Shown here piece after piece: positions 32,765 through 42,583 of a stretch of DNA of 64,000 nucleotides. The notes beneath the pieces are model-generated. The model made no database searches. It was given only the letters and a program-made list of their open reading frames with translations, and had not been told where the DNA came from. The translations under genes and the position numbers were made by a program. How positions within the stretch are numbered: the stretch's first letter is position 1; the number at the start of each line of letters is the position of its first letter. The stretch is from Caldifarciminota bacterium (GTDB lineage Bacteria; Hydrothermota; Hydrothermia; Hydrothermales; JAJRUZ01). The DNA lies in NCBI GenBank assembly GCA_024277525.1, contig JAJRUZ010000019.1:1-64000 (forward strand). Reading direction: 5' to 3'.

Positions 32765-33861
32765 TTTTTCACCTCAATTTCACTTTTCCATTTTAAAGCA
32801 AACTCACCTATTTTGTCAATAAGTTTGTTCAAATTTTCACCGGTTTTTGCTGAGACAAAAAATGAAGGAAAATATTTATTTTTAAGATAAAACTTTTCCT
32901 CTTCATCCAGAAGTAAATCACTTTTGTTAAAAACATATAAAACTTCTTTTACTCCCAGTAAACCCATTTCATATAAAACTTCATTAACGGATTCTATTTG
33001 CGCCTCTTTACGCGGATTCGAAACATCTACTATGTGAAGCAAAAGATCAGCATCCTCAATTACCTTTAATGTTGATTTAAAGGTATGAATAAGATGCAAA
33101 GGCAAATTTTCAATAAATCCGACCGTATCACTCAGCAATACCTGAATGCCGTTTACAAAAAACCTTTTTGTAAGAGCATCCAGGGTTACGAAAAGGGCAT
33201 CTTCTGTCTTTGCGCCTGCTTTTGTTAAAGCATTCAAAATGGATGTTTTACCTGCATTTGTATATCCTACAAGACAAACTTTAAAAAAGTTTTTTCTTCT
33301 TTTACTCTGTATTTTTCTCTGAGTTTCAATTTTTTTCAATTCTCTTTTTAAATTCTTAATTCTTTCCATAATATTTCTCCTTTTTACTTCCAGAATTTTC
33401 TCACCAGGACCCCTTGTTCCTATACCACCGCCTAATCTTGAAAGCAATTTTCCCATACCCCTTAATTTGGATAACCTGTAAAGAAGTTGAGCTAACTCAA
33501 CCTGAATTTTGGCTTCCTTTGAGGTTGCGTGCTGTGCAAAAATATCCATTATCAACTCGGTTCTGTCAATTACCTTTATATTCAAATATTCTTCCAAATT
33601 TTTTGTATGTCTCGGAAAAAGATCCGTGCCGAAAATCACAAGGTCTGCGTTGTATTCTTCAACTTTTTTCTTAATTTCTTCAAGTTTACCTTCTCCTATC
33701 AAATATTTAGGATTTGCTTCTTCCCTGAACTGAATAACCTCGGAGACAACCGTTGCTCCTGCTGTTTCGGCAAGACTCTCAAGTTCTTGCAATTTGTGTT
33801 CCGCATCCTGCCTTTTCTCTCCGCTTTTGAAAACATAAACAAGAATTGCCTTTTCCTTCAA
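32752..33861 (-). CDS. hflX: GTPase HflX
   Basis: NPKYLIGEGKLEEIKK; FGTDLFPRHTKNLEEYLNIKVIDRTELIMDIFAQHATSKEAKIQVELAQLLYRL; GYTNAGKTSILNALTKA. Confidence 0.95.
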   Translation of the reverse strand: MKEKAILVYVFKSGEKRQDAEHKLQELESLAETAGATVVSEVIQFREEANPKYLIGEGKLEEIKKKVEEYNADLVIFGTDLFPRHTKNLEEYLNIKVIDRTELIMDIFAQHATSKEAKIQVELAQLLYRLSKLRGMGKLLSRLGGGIGTRGPGEKILEVKRRNIMERIKNLKRELKKIETQRKIQSKRRKNFFKVCLVGYTNAGKTSILNALTKAGAKTEDALFVTLDALTKRFFVNGIQVLLSDTVGFIENLPLHLIHTFKSTLKVIEDADLLLHIVDVSNPRKEAQIESVNEVLYEMGLLGVKEVLYVFNKSDLLLDEEEKFYLKNKYFPSFFVSAKTGENLNKLIDKIGEFALKWKSEIEVKKWTK

Positions 33862-36209
33862 GATTTAAGTGGTGTTAAATGCGAAAAAGTTTCTGTTTTT
33901 ATTTTTTTATGAAAAAGTTCGGGATAAATCAGGTTAATTGCCTCATTTATGTTCTTTACAAAATAAAAATTCAGTCCTTTTTTGAGTTCTTTTCTCAGTT
34001 TTTTAATATCACTTCTTGATTCTTCTGGTAAGATAATTCTTTTTATTCCTCCCCTTTTTGCAGCATTCACCTTTTCTTCAATCCCTCCGATCCTCAGCAC
34101 ATCTCCTGTTAAAGTTATCTCTCCTGTAAAAGCAACATCAGAGGGTAATTCCTTCTTTTTAAGTGCGGATAAAATTGCAAATAAAATGGCAAGCCCGGCT
34201 GAGGGACCATCCTTAGGTATTGCACCTTCAGGGATATGGAGATGTAAATCATATTTTTTATGAAAATCTTTGGGTAAGCCGAGCAATTTTCCCATTGATC
34301 TTAAATAACTTAAAGCAGCATAAACCGACTCTTTGAGTATATCTCCGAGTTGCCCTGTCAAGGTGAGTTCTCCTTTTCCCTCCATTAATAAAACTTCGAT
34401 TTTCATTATCTCTCCCCCGTATTCGGTCCAGGCAAGTCCGTAAGCAACACCCGGTTTTAACTTTTTCTCACTTTCCACCATTGTATAAGGCGGAGGACCC
34501 AGTATCTTATTGAGATTCCTCAGATCAACTTCTGTTTTTTCCTTTTTCTCCACATATTGTTTTACAACATATCTTATAATTCTTGACAATTTTCTTTCTA
34601 ATTCCCTTACCCCTGCCTCCCTTGTGTATCTTCTTATTATTTCAAGAATTGCTCTGTCCGTTATTTTGAAATATTCTGGTTTCAAATTTACTTCTTTTAA
34701 AATTCTTTTAATCAAATGTTTTTTGGCGATCATCAGTTTTTCATCTTCGGAATAGCCCGCAAGGGAGATTATTTCCATCCTGTCCCTTAAAGCAAGCGGG
34801 ATGGAATGCAAATTGTTTGCGGTTGTTATAAAAAGAACCTCCGAAAGGTCAAACTCAACTTCCAGATAATGATCAACAAAGTGTTTATTGACATCAGGGT
34901 CAAGAACCTCCATCAATGCGGCATAAGGGTCCCCCCTGAAATCCATTCCCACTTTATCAATTTCATCAAGGAGAAAAACCGGGTTTTTTGAGCCTGCTTT
35001 TCTTATTCCTTGAATTATCCTTCCGGGTAATGCCCCTACATATGTTCTTCTGTGTCCTCTTATCTCTGCCTCATCTCTTATTCCTCCGAGTGACATCCTT
35101 ACAAATTTCCTGCCGAGCGCCCTTGCTATGGATTTTGCAAGTGAGGTCTTACCCGAACCCGGGGGACCCACAAAACACAAAATCTGCCCCGTTATCTTTC
35201 CCTTTAATTTCAAAACAGATAGATATTCAAGAATTCTTTTCTTGGGTTCAAAAAGACCATGGTGGTCTTCATCAAGTATTCTTTTCGCCTCTTTTAAATC
35301 AAGTCTGTCTTTTGTTCTTTTGTCCCATGGCATTGCTAACAGCCAATCAAGATAGTTTCTTATAACAGATGCTTCCGGAGAAATCGGAGGAGTCATCTCA
35401 AGTTTTCTCAATTCATTTAAAGCATGTTTTTTCACATCTTCCGGCATACCGGATTTTTCTATCTTTTCCCTCAGTCCGAACAATTCATCTCCTTCTTTAT
35501 AACCCAATTCCTTTTGAATTTGTCTCATCTGCTCATGTAAAAAAATCTGTTTCTGTCCTTTCTGCAATTCCTCCCTTGCCCTTTCTTCTATTTTTGCCTT
35601 CAACTTTCTGAACTCTATTTCCTCCAGAATCTTCTTGTTTAATGTCTCCAGATACTTAACCGTATCGTTAATTTCAAGTAAAGATTGTTTTATATCTGCT
35701 TTCATGGGTAAATGCGCACTCACAAAATCCGCAATTTCAAGCGGTCTCTTTCTTGCAAAAAGATGAGCCAAAAGGTCCTCCGGGAAACCGGAAAGATATG
35801 TTGTAAGTGTTCTGAAATTTTCCATTATTATTCTTGAAAGAGCATAGGTCTTTTCATTTTCAACTTCTTCCCTTTCATAAATTTCAAATTCTGCTTCATA
35901 AAAACTGCCGTTAAATTTAACATCCAGAAGACGAACCCTTGAGATTCCTTCAACGATTATCCTGTATGTGCCCTCCGGTGTCTGAAATTCAGTGATCACA
36001 AAACCGACTGTTCCGACTTTATAAAGATGTGTTTTTGATGGCTCAATAATTGAGGGGTCTTTCTGGGTTACAAAAAGAACCTCCTTTTCTCTTGTGGACA
36101 ATGCTTTTTCAAGTGCCTTTTTTGAAAAATCCCTGCCTACAACCAGCGGATAAATTGAATGCGGAAAAAGCACTACTTCTCTTAAAGGTATTAAAGGCAA
36201 TTTTCTCAT
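33858..36209 (-). CDS. lon: ATP-dependent protease Lon (copy 1)
   Basis: GPPGSGKTSLAKSIARALGRKFVRMSLGGIRDEAEIRGHRRTYVGALPGRIIQ; PKDGPSAGLA; RIGGIEEKVNAAKRGGIK. Confidence 0.96.
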   Translation of the reverse strand: MRKLPLIPLREVVLFPHSIYPLVVGRDFSKKALEKALSTREKEVLFVTQKDPSIIEPSKTHLYKVGTVGFVITEFQTPEGTYRIIVEGISRVRLLDVKFNGSFYEAEFEIYEREEVENEKTYALSRIIMENFRTLTTYLSGFPEDLLAHLFARKRPLEIADFVSAHLPMKADIKQSLLEINDTVKYLETLNKKILEEIEFRKLKAKIEERAREELQKGQKQIFLHEQMRQIQKELGYKEGDELFGLREKIEKSGMPEDVKKHALNELRKLEMTPPISPEASVIRNYLDWLLAMPWDKRTKDRLDLKEAKRILDEDHHGLFEPKKRILEYLSVLKLKGKITGQILCFVGPPGSGKTSLAKSIARALGRKFVRMSLGGIRDEAEIRGHRRTYVGALPGRIIQGIRKAGSKNPVFLLDEIDKVGMDFRGDPYAALMEVLDPDVNKHFVDHYLEVEFDLSEVLFITTANNLHSIPLALRDRMEIISLAGYSEDEKLMIAKKHLIKRILKEVNLKPEYFKITDRAILEIIRRYTREAGVRELERKLSRIIRYVVKQYVEKKEKTEVDLRNLNKILGPPPYTMVESEKKLKPGVAYGLAWTEYGGEIMKIEVLLMEGKGELTLTGQLGDILKESVYAALSYLRSMGKLLGLPKDFHKKYDLHLHIPEGAIPKDGPSAGLAILFAILSALKKKELPSDVAFTGEITLTGDVLRIGGIEEKVNAAKRGGIKRIILPEESRSDIKKLRKELKKGLNFYFVKNINEAINLIYPELFHKKIKTETFSHLTPLKS

Positions 36210-36270
36210 ATTTTAAATTTTACCTTTTTAATTTGATTTTTTCAAGTTCGTTTTTTTAAAATAAAGACTT

Positions 36271-37392
36271 ATGTTATTTCTTTATTTTATTTTTTTACTC
36301 TCCCCTCCGGGTAATGTAAAAGCCCGGGATGTTCCAAATGATGCAGGGGGTAAAATTGAAGTCACATGGAAGCTTTCACCCGATGATTCCTTACTTGATT
36401 TTTACATTATTTTCAGACAAACTCAAACGGAAGCAGGATGGAGCACCCCTGAGACTTTAATGATTGTTAAAAGGGGATTATCAAAAATAACGGATACGGA
36501 TTGCAAGGATGGAGTTAAATATAGGTATATTGTGAGGGCGGTGAAGGGAGAAGAATGGGTGGATAGTTCCCCTTCAAATATTGCAATCTCGTCCGCACAG
36601 TGGTTTCATAAAAAAAGAGCAAGTGCCCTCATTCTTCTCATAATTATTGTGGGTTTGCTTCTGTTTTTTATTCAAAAGGCAAGGAAGGGAGAGGAGCTTT
36701 TTATAAGAAAAATTACAGGACTTGATGCAATTGATGAGGCGGTGGGAAGGTCGACCGAGATGGGTAAACCGCTTTTATTTACTCTGGGTCTGGGAACAAT
36801 AGCAGACATTCCCACGATAGCGGGTCTTTCAATCCTGAAAAGAGTTTCCAAGAAAGCAGCGGAATACGAAACGGATTTGATTGTTCCCTGTTTTGATCCT
36901 GTTGTTTATGTCGCAGCACAGGAAACTGTGAAGGAAGGATATATGGAAGCAGGGAGACCCGACCTTTATAAGGAAGGTAATGTATTCTTCCTTTCTTATG
37001 ACCAGTTCGGATACGCAGCAGGTGTTGATGGAATCATGGTAAGGGAAAAACCCGGAGCAATATTTCTTCAGGGGTATTTTTATGCGGAATCCCTTATCCT
37101 TGCAGAAACAGGGAACTCCATAGGTGCAATACAGATTTCCGGAACAACCGCAGTTACACAGCTTCCTTTTTTCATTGCAGCAACCGATTATACACTTATA
37201 GGAGAGGAAATGTATGCTGCAAGTGCCTATCTCACCAAAGATCCACTTTTCCTTGCGACAATAAAAGGAGAGGACTGGGTAAAAATTCTTCTCATTGCGG
37301 TAATAGTACTCGGAATTGCTCTCGAAACAATCGCATATTTCTTAAAAATACCTCTGCTTCATTTTTTAAAACAATTTTTTACCATAATTTAA
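36271..37392 (+). CDS. FN3-containing membrane protein of unknown function (gene 1 of membrane cluster)
   Basis: N-terminal FN3-like region, TM, then domain GLDAIDEAVGRSTEMGKPLLFTLGLGTIADIPTIAGLSIL, C-terminal TM. Confidence 0.6.
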   Translation: MLFLYFIFLLSPPGNVKARDVPNDAGGKIEVTWKLSPDDSLLDFYIIFRQTQTEAGWSTPETLMIVKRGLSKITDTDCKDGVKYRYIVRAVKGEEWVDSSPSNIAISSAQWFHKKRASALILLIIIVGLLLFFIQKARKGEELFIRKITGLDAIDEAVGRSTEMGKPLLFTLGLGTIADIPTIAGLSILKRVSKKAAEYETDLIVPCFDPVVYVAAQETVKEGYMEAGRPDLYKEGNVFFLSYDQFGYAAGVDGIMVREKPGAIFLQGYFYAESLILAETGNSIGAIQISGTTAVTQLPFFIAATDYTLIGEEMYAASAYLTKDPLFLATIKGEDWVKILLIAVIVLGIALETIAYFLKIPLLHFLKQFFTII

Positions 37393-37393
37393 A

Positions 37394-38179
37394 ATGAAAA
37401 AAGAGGTCCCTTTAATTATAACCTTTATTTCGGGCTTTCTTCTTATAGTTGCTTTATTTATTCCCCATGAACCTTTCGGAAGTCTTCAGGAAAGATTTAA
37501 TGACTGGTATATAATTGTTTCGGGTTTCACGCTTATTCTCGGGGTTGATTCTCTTCTTCTTTATCACTGGAGAAAGATAAAAACAAAAGATAAAGATGCA
37601 CCCTACTCAATAATTCTCATTATCACCTTCATAACCGTTCTTTTATGGGGAATATATTCCGGAGTAAAACACGGAAATCCTTTTGCTCCTGCCTCAACCT
37701 TTCTGAGATATTTCTATACTTATATGTTTGTTCCGCTGCAGGCAACAATGTTTGCCCTTCTTGCTTTCTTTATTGCCTCGGCTGCTTACAGGGCATTCAG
37801 AGCAAGGGGATTAAATGCGACCCTTCTCCTTGTTTCAGCAGGACTCGTTATGCTGGGAAGGGTTCCGAAAGGAGAGATTGTTGTTCCTTTCTTTATTGCA
37901 ATAACTCTTATTTTGATTGCAATTATTTTCGTTCTCGAAGCGGTTGCAAGGGTGAGTCTTTATGAAAGACTTTTATATTTTGCCCTGGCTTTGATTTCGC
38001 TTATTGCAATAATACCTTTATCAATTCTCCTGAGAGAGTATCTTCCTGCTCTTGCTGACTGGATAATGAATGTTCCGCAATTAGGTGCAAAAAGGGGACT
38101 TTTCATAGGAATATGGCTGGGTGCCATTGCAATGGCAATAAGAATTATCCTCGGAATTGAAAGGACTTATCTGAAATGA
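37394..38179 (+). CDS. Polytopic membrane protein of unknown function (gene 2)
   Basis: Multiple TM segments; 1-nt gap to previous gene, 4-nt overlap with next. Confidence 0.6.
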   Translation: MKKEVPLIITFISGFLLIVALFIPHEPFGSLQERFNDWYIIVSGFTLILGVDSLLLYHWRKIKTKDKDAPYSIILIITFITVLLWGIYSGVKHGNPFAPASTFLRYFYTYMFVPLQATMFALLAFFIASAAYRAFRARGLNATLLLVSAGLVMLGRVPKGEIVVPFFIAITLILIAIIFVLEAVARVSLYERLLYFALALISLIAIIPLSILLREYLPALADWIMNVPQLGAKRGLFIGIWLGAIAMAIRIILGIERTYLK

Positions 38180-38997
38180 GAGAATTTTTTGAAAGAATTT
38201 CAAAAATTGATAGAAGAATAATATATTTGATTGTTCTTGTAGGAGTTACAATTCCGCTTCTTACGAGGAAAGGGTTTGAATTCAAACCGCTTCCCGAAGT
38301 TAAAAATGCTTACAATTTCATAGAGAATTTGCCGGAAGGTTCAAATGTTTTGATTTCAATTGATTATGATGCTGCAAGCATGCCCGAACTTCAGCCTCTT
38401 CTTGAAGTCATGCTCAGGCATCTTTTCAGGAATAATTTGAAGGTCATCATGATGGGACACTGGCCTCTGGGTCTTCCTCTCGGACAGATAGCCCTTGAAA
38501 AAATTGCAAAGGAGATGGATAAGAAGTACGGATATGATTATGTCTTTCTGGGGTACAGACCCGGTATTGCTGCTGTGATGTTGAATATGGGGAAAGAAAT
38601 CAGAATGGTATTTGATGTGGATTATAAAGGAGTACCACTTGACTCTCTTCCCATGATGAGGGAGGTTCATAATTATGACGACATTGCTCTTCTCATAGGA
38701 TTTGAGGCAGGCTCGGTCGGAGATTTCTGGGTTCAGTTTGCCCAGGCAAGATTCGGGCAGAAGATAATTCTTACTTCCACCGCGGTTGTAACTCCCGATC
38801 TTTATCCCTATTACCAAGCAGGGCAGATTGTCGGTCTTATAGGAGGGTTGAGAGGAGCAGCTGATTATGAAATTCTCGTTAAAAGAAAGGGATTTGCTTA
38901 CACAGGAATGACTGCCCAGACTGTCATTCATGTTATCATAATCGCACTTATACTTCTCGGAAATATAGGATATTTCGCTTTAAGGAGGATGAGATAA
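38176..38997 (+). CDS. Membrane-flanked soluble domain protein of unknown function (gene 3)
   Basis: TM at both ends; central domain NVLISIDYDAASMPELQPLLEVMLRHLFRNNLKVIMMGHWPLG. Confidence 0.6.
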   Translation: MREFFERISKIDRRIIYLIVLVGVTIPLLTRKGFEFKPLPEVKNAYNFIENLPEGSNVLISIDYDAASMPELQPLLEVMLRHLFRNNLKVIMMGHWPLGLPLGQIALEKIAKEMDKKYGYDYVFLGYRPGIAAVMLNMGKEIRMVFDVDYKGVPLDSLPMMREVHNYDDIALLIGFEAGSVGDFWVQFAQARFGQKIILTSTAVVTPDLYPYYQAGQIVGLIGGLRGAADYEILVKRKGFAYTGMTAQTVIHVIIIALILLGNIGYFALRRMR

Positions 38998-39665
38998 TGG
39001 TTGAGGTAATTTTTATATGGATTGCAGCCGGTTTAACCCTTGCAATTTTTTCCTTTTTATATAAAGATAACCCTTTTTACAAAGTTGCGGAACATATTTA
39101 TGTGGGCTCTGCTGCTGCTTTCTGGTTTCTTTATCTCTGGTTCTTTGATGTTGAACCCAAAATTCTGGGGCCTTTTAAAGAAGTTTTCCATAAATACGGC
39201 TTCTCTGGAATGTGGGCACATTTCGGAGCAGAACAATGGATACTTTTTATTCCGATATTCCTTTCAATATGCATGCTTTTAAGATTTATTCCTCCGACCG
39301 CTTGGCTTTCAAGATGGGCAATAGCATTTACCGTGGGAATGGCAGCAGGACTCGGTGTAACGGGTGCACTTCAGGGATACATAATTCCTCAAACACAAGC
39401 CACCCTTCTCCCCCTCTGGACAGGTAATCCCCTTACAAGTTTCAATAATCTCATAATAGTGATTGCAACCCTCGCCACTCTTTTTTACTTTTTTTTCTCA
39501 AAAGAACACAAAGGTGTTTTAGGGGTCTTTTCGAGAATAGGTATAACCTTTATAATGATTGCTTTCGGTGCATCCTTCGGTTACACCGTAATGGCTCGTG
39601 TTTCCCTTTTAATAGGGAGAATCCATTTTCTATTGTTTGAGTGGTTATCCTCCTTCTTTCACTGA
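38997..39665 (+). CDS. Polytopic membrane protein of unknown function (gene 4)
   Basis: 222 aa, mostly hydrophobic; overlaps gene 3 by one base. Confidence 0.6.
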   Translation: MVEVIFIWIAAGLTLAIFSFLYKDNPFYKVAEHIYVGSAAAFWFLYLWFFDVEPKILGPFKEVFHKYGFSGMWAHFGAEQWILFIPIFLSICMLLRFIPPTAWLSRWAIAFTVGMAAGLGVTGALQGYIIPQTQATLLPLWTGNPLTSFNNLIIVIATLATLFYFFFSKEHKGVLGVFSRIGITFIMIAFGASFGYTVMARVSLLIGRIHFLLFEWLSSFFH

Positions 39666-41106
39666 TTTTATTTAAATTTCAAACACAAAATTATCTTGAA
39701 ATAAGAAAAAAACTTATTAAAGAAAAAAATTTTAAAAAACTTTCCGAAATTTCTTATGAAAATTTAAAAAAGGAACCCTATAAATTTATCTATATTTCGG
39801 ATTATCTGCTCTCACTCGCAGGATTAAATGATAAAGAAAGGTTCGCTGTCTTTATTGATTCATTATTTAAAAAACATCCTTCTCCTTCTTTCATTCTCCC
39901 TGTTGTTAAAAGCCTTGAAAGAAATAAATTCTATGAATTCACAATCCTTCTCATTGAGAAAGCGAGGAAAAAATTTAAAAATAAAAGTTTGTTCAAAAAG
40001 ACCTTTTATTTTGTCTTTTAAGATTAAAAAAATATGAAGAATTTTATAAAGAATTCAGGAATATAAGATTTAGACGCGGATACCCCGGATATTCGGGATA
40101 TATTGATATATTTAAGGATTTCCTCTCAAAGATTGATAAAAATTTTCTGCTGAGAGTCTTTAAAAAAGAATTTAGAAATAAAAGCAATAAAATGTTTTTA
40201 AAAATTTTCGAATCAGAATTTTTAAAAAGAAAAATGTATTCAAATTTATTCACATTGTACAAACTTATGAACAAAAAAGAGACGAGGGATTCCATTTTGA
40301 GTGTGCTGTACAAGGAAGACAGGAAAAAATTTGAAGAAATAATTGAGAAAGAAATGAATGATTGTGAAAAGGGTGAAATTTATTTTAAATTAAGTGATTT
40401 TGATAAATCTTTTTTTTATTTAAAAAAGTGCAAAGATAAAAAATTCAAAAATATAAAAATTTTATCCGAAATTCAATATTATCTGGCAAGGAATGATGTT
40501 TTTAAAGGAGAATCAATGGTAAAAAATATAAATATCTCTGAATTTAGGGGATATGAAAGATACATAGGAGAAATTTTTTACAAATTAAGGAATTTCAAAA
40601 TGTGTGATTCTTTGTTAAAAAACAGGGAAGATTTTTATTCTTTGTTATTGAGAGCAAAGTCAAATATATTTCTTAATAAAATCGAAAGGGCGGATTCTTT
40701 GATTTCAAAAGCAATTTTAAGGTATCCTGATAATGATACAGTATATAAAGCACTTTTTATCTATTTTCTTATTAAAATGGAGGAAAAAGAAAATATTTCT
40801 TTAATTATCAAACTTGATGAAAGATTGGAAAAAGGTGAAGATTTAGGGAGTGAAATAGAAAAACTCGGTGATAAATGGAAAAAGTTTTTCATTTTAAAAA
40901 AGAAAATTCAAGAAGGAGAGTTTGTTGAAATTGAAGAAGAATTTATAAATAAAAATTTGATAGCTTCTGTATATTTCGAAGGCTATGAGATGAGTTTAAA
41001 AAAAGGAGATAAGGAAAAAGCGATAAAATTTTTGGATTATATTATTAAAAATTTCAAAGATACCCCTTATTTTATAATTGCTCAAAGAAGGAAAATTAAC
41101 TTATAA
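39641..41106 (+). pseudogene. TPR-like protein in two ORFs (39641..40021 and 40192..41106), with a -1 shift restoring one reading frame near 39994-40000
   Basis: Frame of 40192 is open upstream and reads QKDLLFCLLRLKKYEEFYKEFRNIRFRRGYPGYSGYIDIFKDFLSKIDKNFLL, joining KARKKFKNKSLFKK at C-AAA-AAG. Confidence 0.7.
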
Positions 41107-42558
41107 ATATTTGGGAGGCTCGTAGTTAGGTGCTTCTTTCGTGATTACTATATCGTGAGGATGGCTCTCTTTCAAACCGAAAGAGCTTATAACAATGAAT
41201 TTTGCTTTTTTTCTCAATTCTTTTATATCCTTTGCTCCTACATATCCCATTCCTGCCCTTACACCGCCTGCAAGTTGAAACAATACCTCTTTCACGGGTC
41301 CTCTGTAAGGAACCATTCCCTCCACTCCTTCGGGAACAAACTTTGTCATTTTTTCCTGAAAATATCTATCCTTTGAACCTTTTTTCATTGCAGAGATTGA
41401 ACCCATTGCCCTGTATGTTTTAAATCTTTTCCCTTCATAAAGCACAGTCTCACCCGGACTTTCATCCGTTCCGGCGAGTAAATTACCCATCATTACACAA
41501 TCCGCACCTGCTGCAAGTGCCTTTACAATATCTCCGGAATACCTTATTCCTCCATCCGCAATTAAGGGGATTTTATATTTTTTTGAAATTTTATAACATT
41601 CCATTATAGCAGTCAATTGCGGTACCTCGATTCCTGCCACAATTCTTGTAGTACATATCGAACCCGGTCCGACTCCTACTTTTATTCCGTCAACTCCTAT
41701 CTTCACAAGTTCTTCACATGCTTCATCCGTAGCAACATTACCCACAATTAACTCTACCTCCGGATGTTTTCTTTTAATGATCTTTGAAACATCAAGCACC
41801 CTTTTTGAATGTGCATGTGCCGTATCAATCACAACCGCATCAACTTCTGCTTCAATTAATTTATAAAATCTCTCTTCCCAATCATCTCCTGTCCCTATTG
41901 CACCCGCTACCCTCAATCTCCCTTTTTCATCCAATGTTGCATTCGGGTGTTCAATTTTTTTTGATAAATCCTTCAATGTAATAAGTCCCCTGAGCCTTCC
42001 CTTCTTATCAATTACCGGTAATTTCTCAATCTTATTTTTTATCAAAAGCTTGTGTGCCTCCTCAACGGTAATTCCTTCTTTACCTGTTATAATATTCGTT
42101 TTCATAACCTTTTTAAGTTTTATATCTTCCCTTTCTATATAATTTAAGTCCCTCTTTGTAATAAGACCCACAAGATAGCCTCCATCTTTAATAATGGGAA
42201 TACCCGATATATTCATTTCTTTCATTATTTCCTTTGCTCTTTTTACCGTATCTTCCGGAGTCAGGGTAATCGGGTCTTTTATAATCCAGCTTTCATATCT
42301 TTTAACTTTCATCACCTCTTCCTTTTGCTCATCGGGTGTTAAATTTCTGTGAACCACCCCTATCCCCCCTTCCTGTGCTATAGCAATTGCCATTTTGGAT
42401 TCCGTTACAGTATCCATCGCAGCAGACACAAAGGGCAGTTTTAATTTAATATTTCTTGAAAAAAAAGTCTGTAAATCAGTCTCAGAAGGCAAAATATTGC
42501 TTTTTCCTGGCAAAATTAAAACATCATCAAAAGTTAAACCTTTTTGGAAGTTTTTCAT
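41101..42558 (-). CDS. guaB: Inosine-5'-monophosphate dehydrogenase
   Basis: [30 protein letters not shown]; two CBS domains; [18 protein letters not shown] extends to 42594 but the ATG at 42558 fits the family better. Confidence 0.96.
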   Translation of the reverse strand: MKNFQKGLTFDDVLILPGKSNILPSETDLQTFFSRNIKLKLPFVSAAMDTVTESKMAIAIAQEGGIGVVHRNLTPDEQKEEVMKVKRYESWIIKDPITLTPEDTVKRAKEIMKEMNISGIPIIKDGGYLVGLITKRDLNYIEREDIKLKKVMKTNIITGKEGITVEEAHKLLIKNKIEKLPVIDKKGRLRGLITLKDLSKKIEHPNATLDEKGRLRVAGAIGTGDDWEERFYKLIEAEVDAVVIDTAHAHSKRVLDVSKIIKRKHPEVELIVGNVATDEACEELVKIGVDGIKVGVGPGSICTTRIVAGIEVPQLTAIMECYKISKKYKIPLIADGGIRYSGDIVKALAAGADCVMMGNLLAGTDESPGETVLYEGKRFKTYRAMGSISAMKKGSKDRYFQEKMTKFVPEGVEGMVPYRGPVKEVLFQLAGGVRAGMGYVGAKDIKELRKKAKFIVISSFGLKESHPHDIVITKEAPNYEPPKYL

Positions 42559-42583
42559 TTTGAATTTATAATATAAAGATAAC

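Noticed and set aside
33858-36209. Lon copy 1 possibly catalytically dead (GGIEEK instead of GGLKEK)
   Set aside because: By counting along the E. coli sequence from memory, catalytic Lys722 is the second Lys of GGLKEK, which is retained; Ser in PKDGPSAG is intact.
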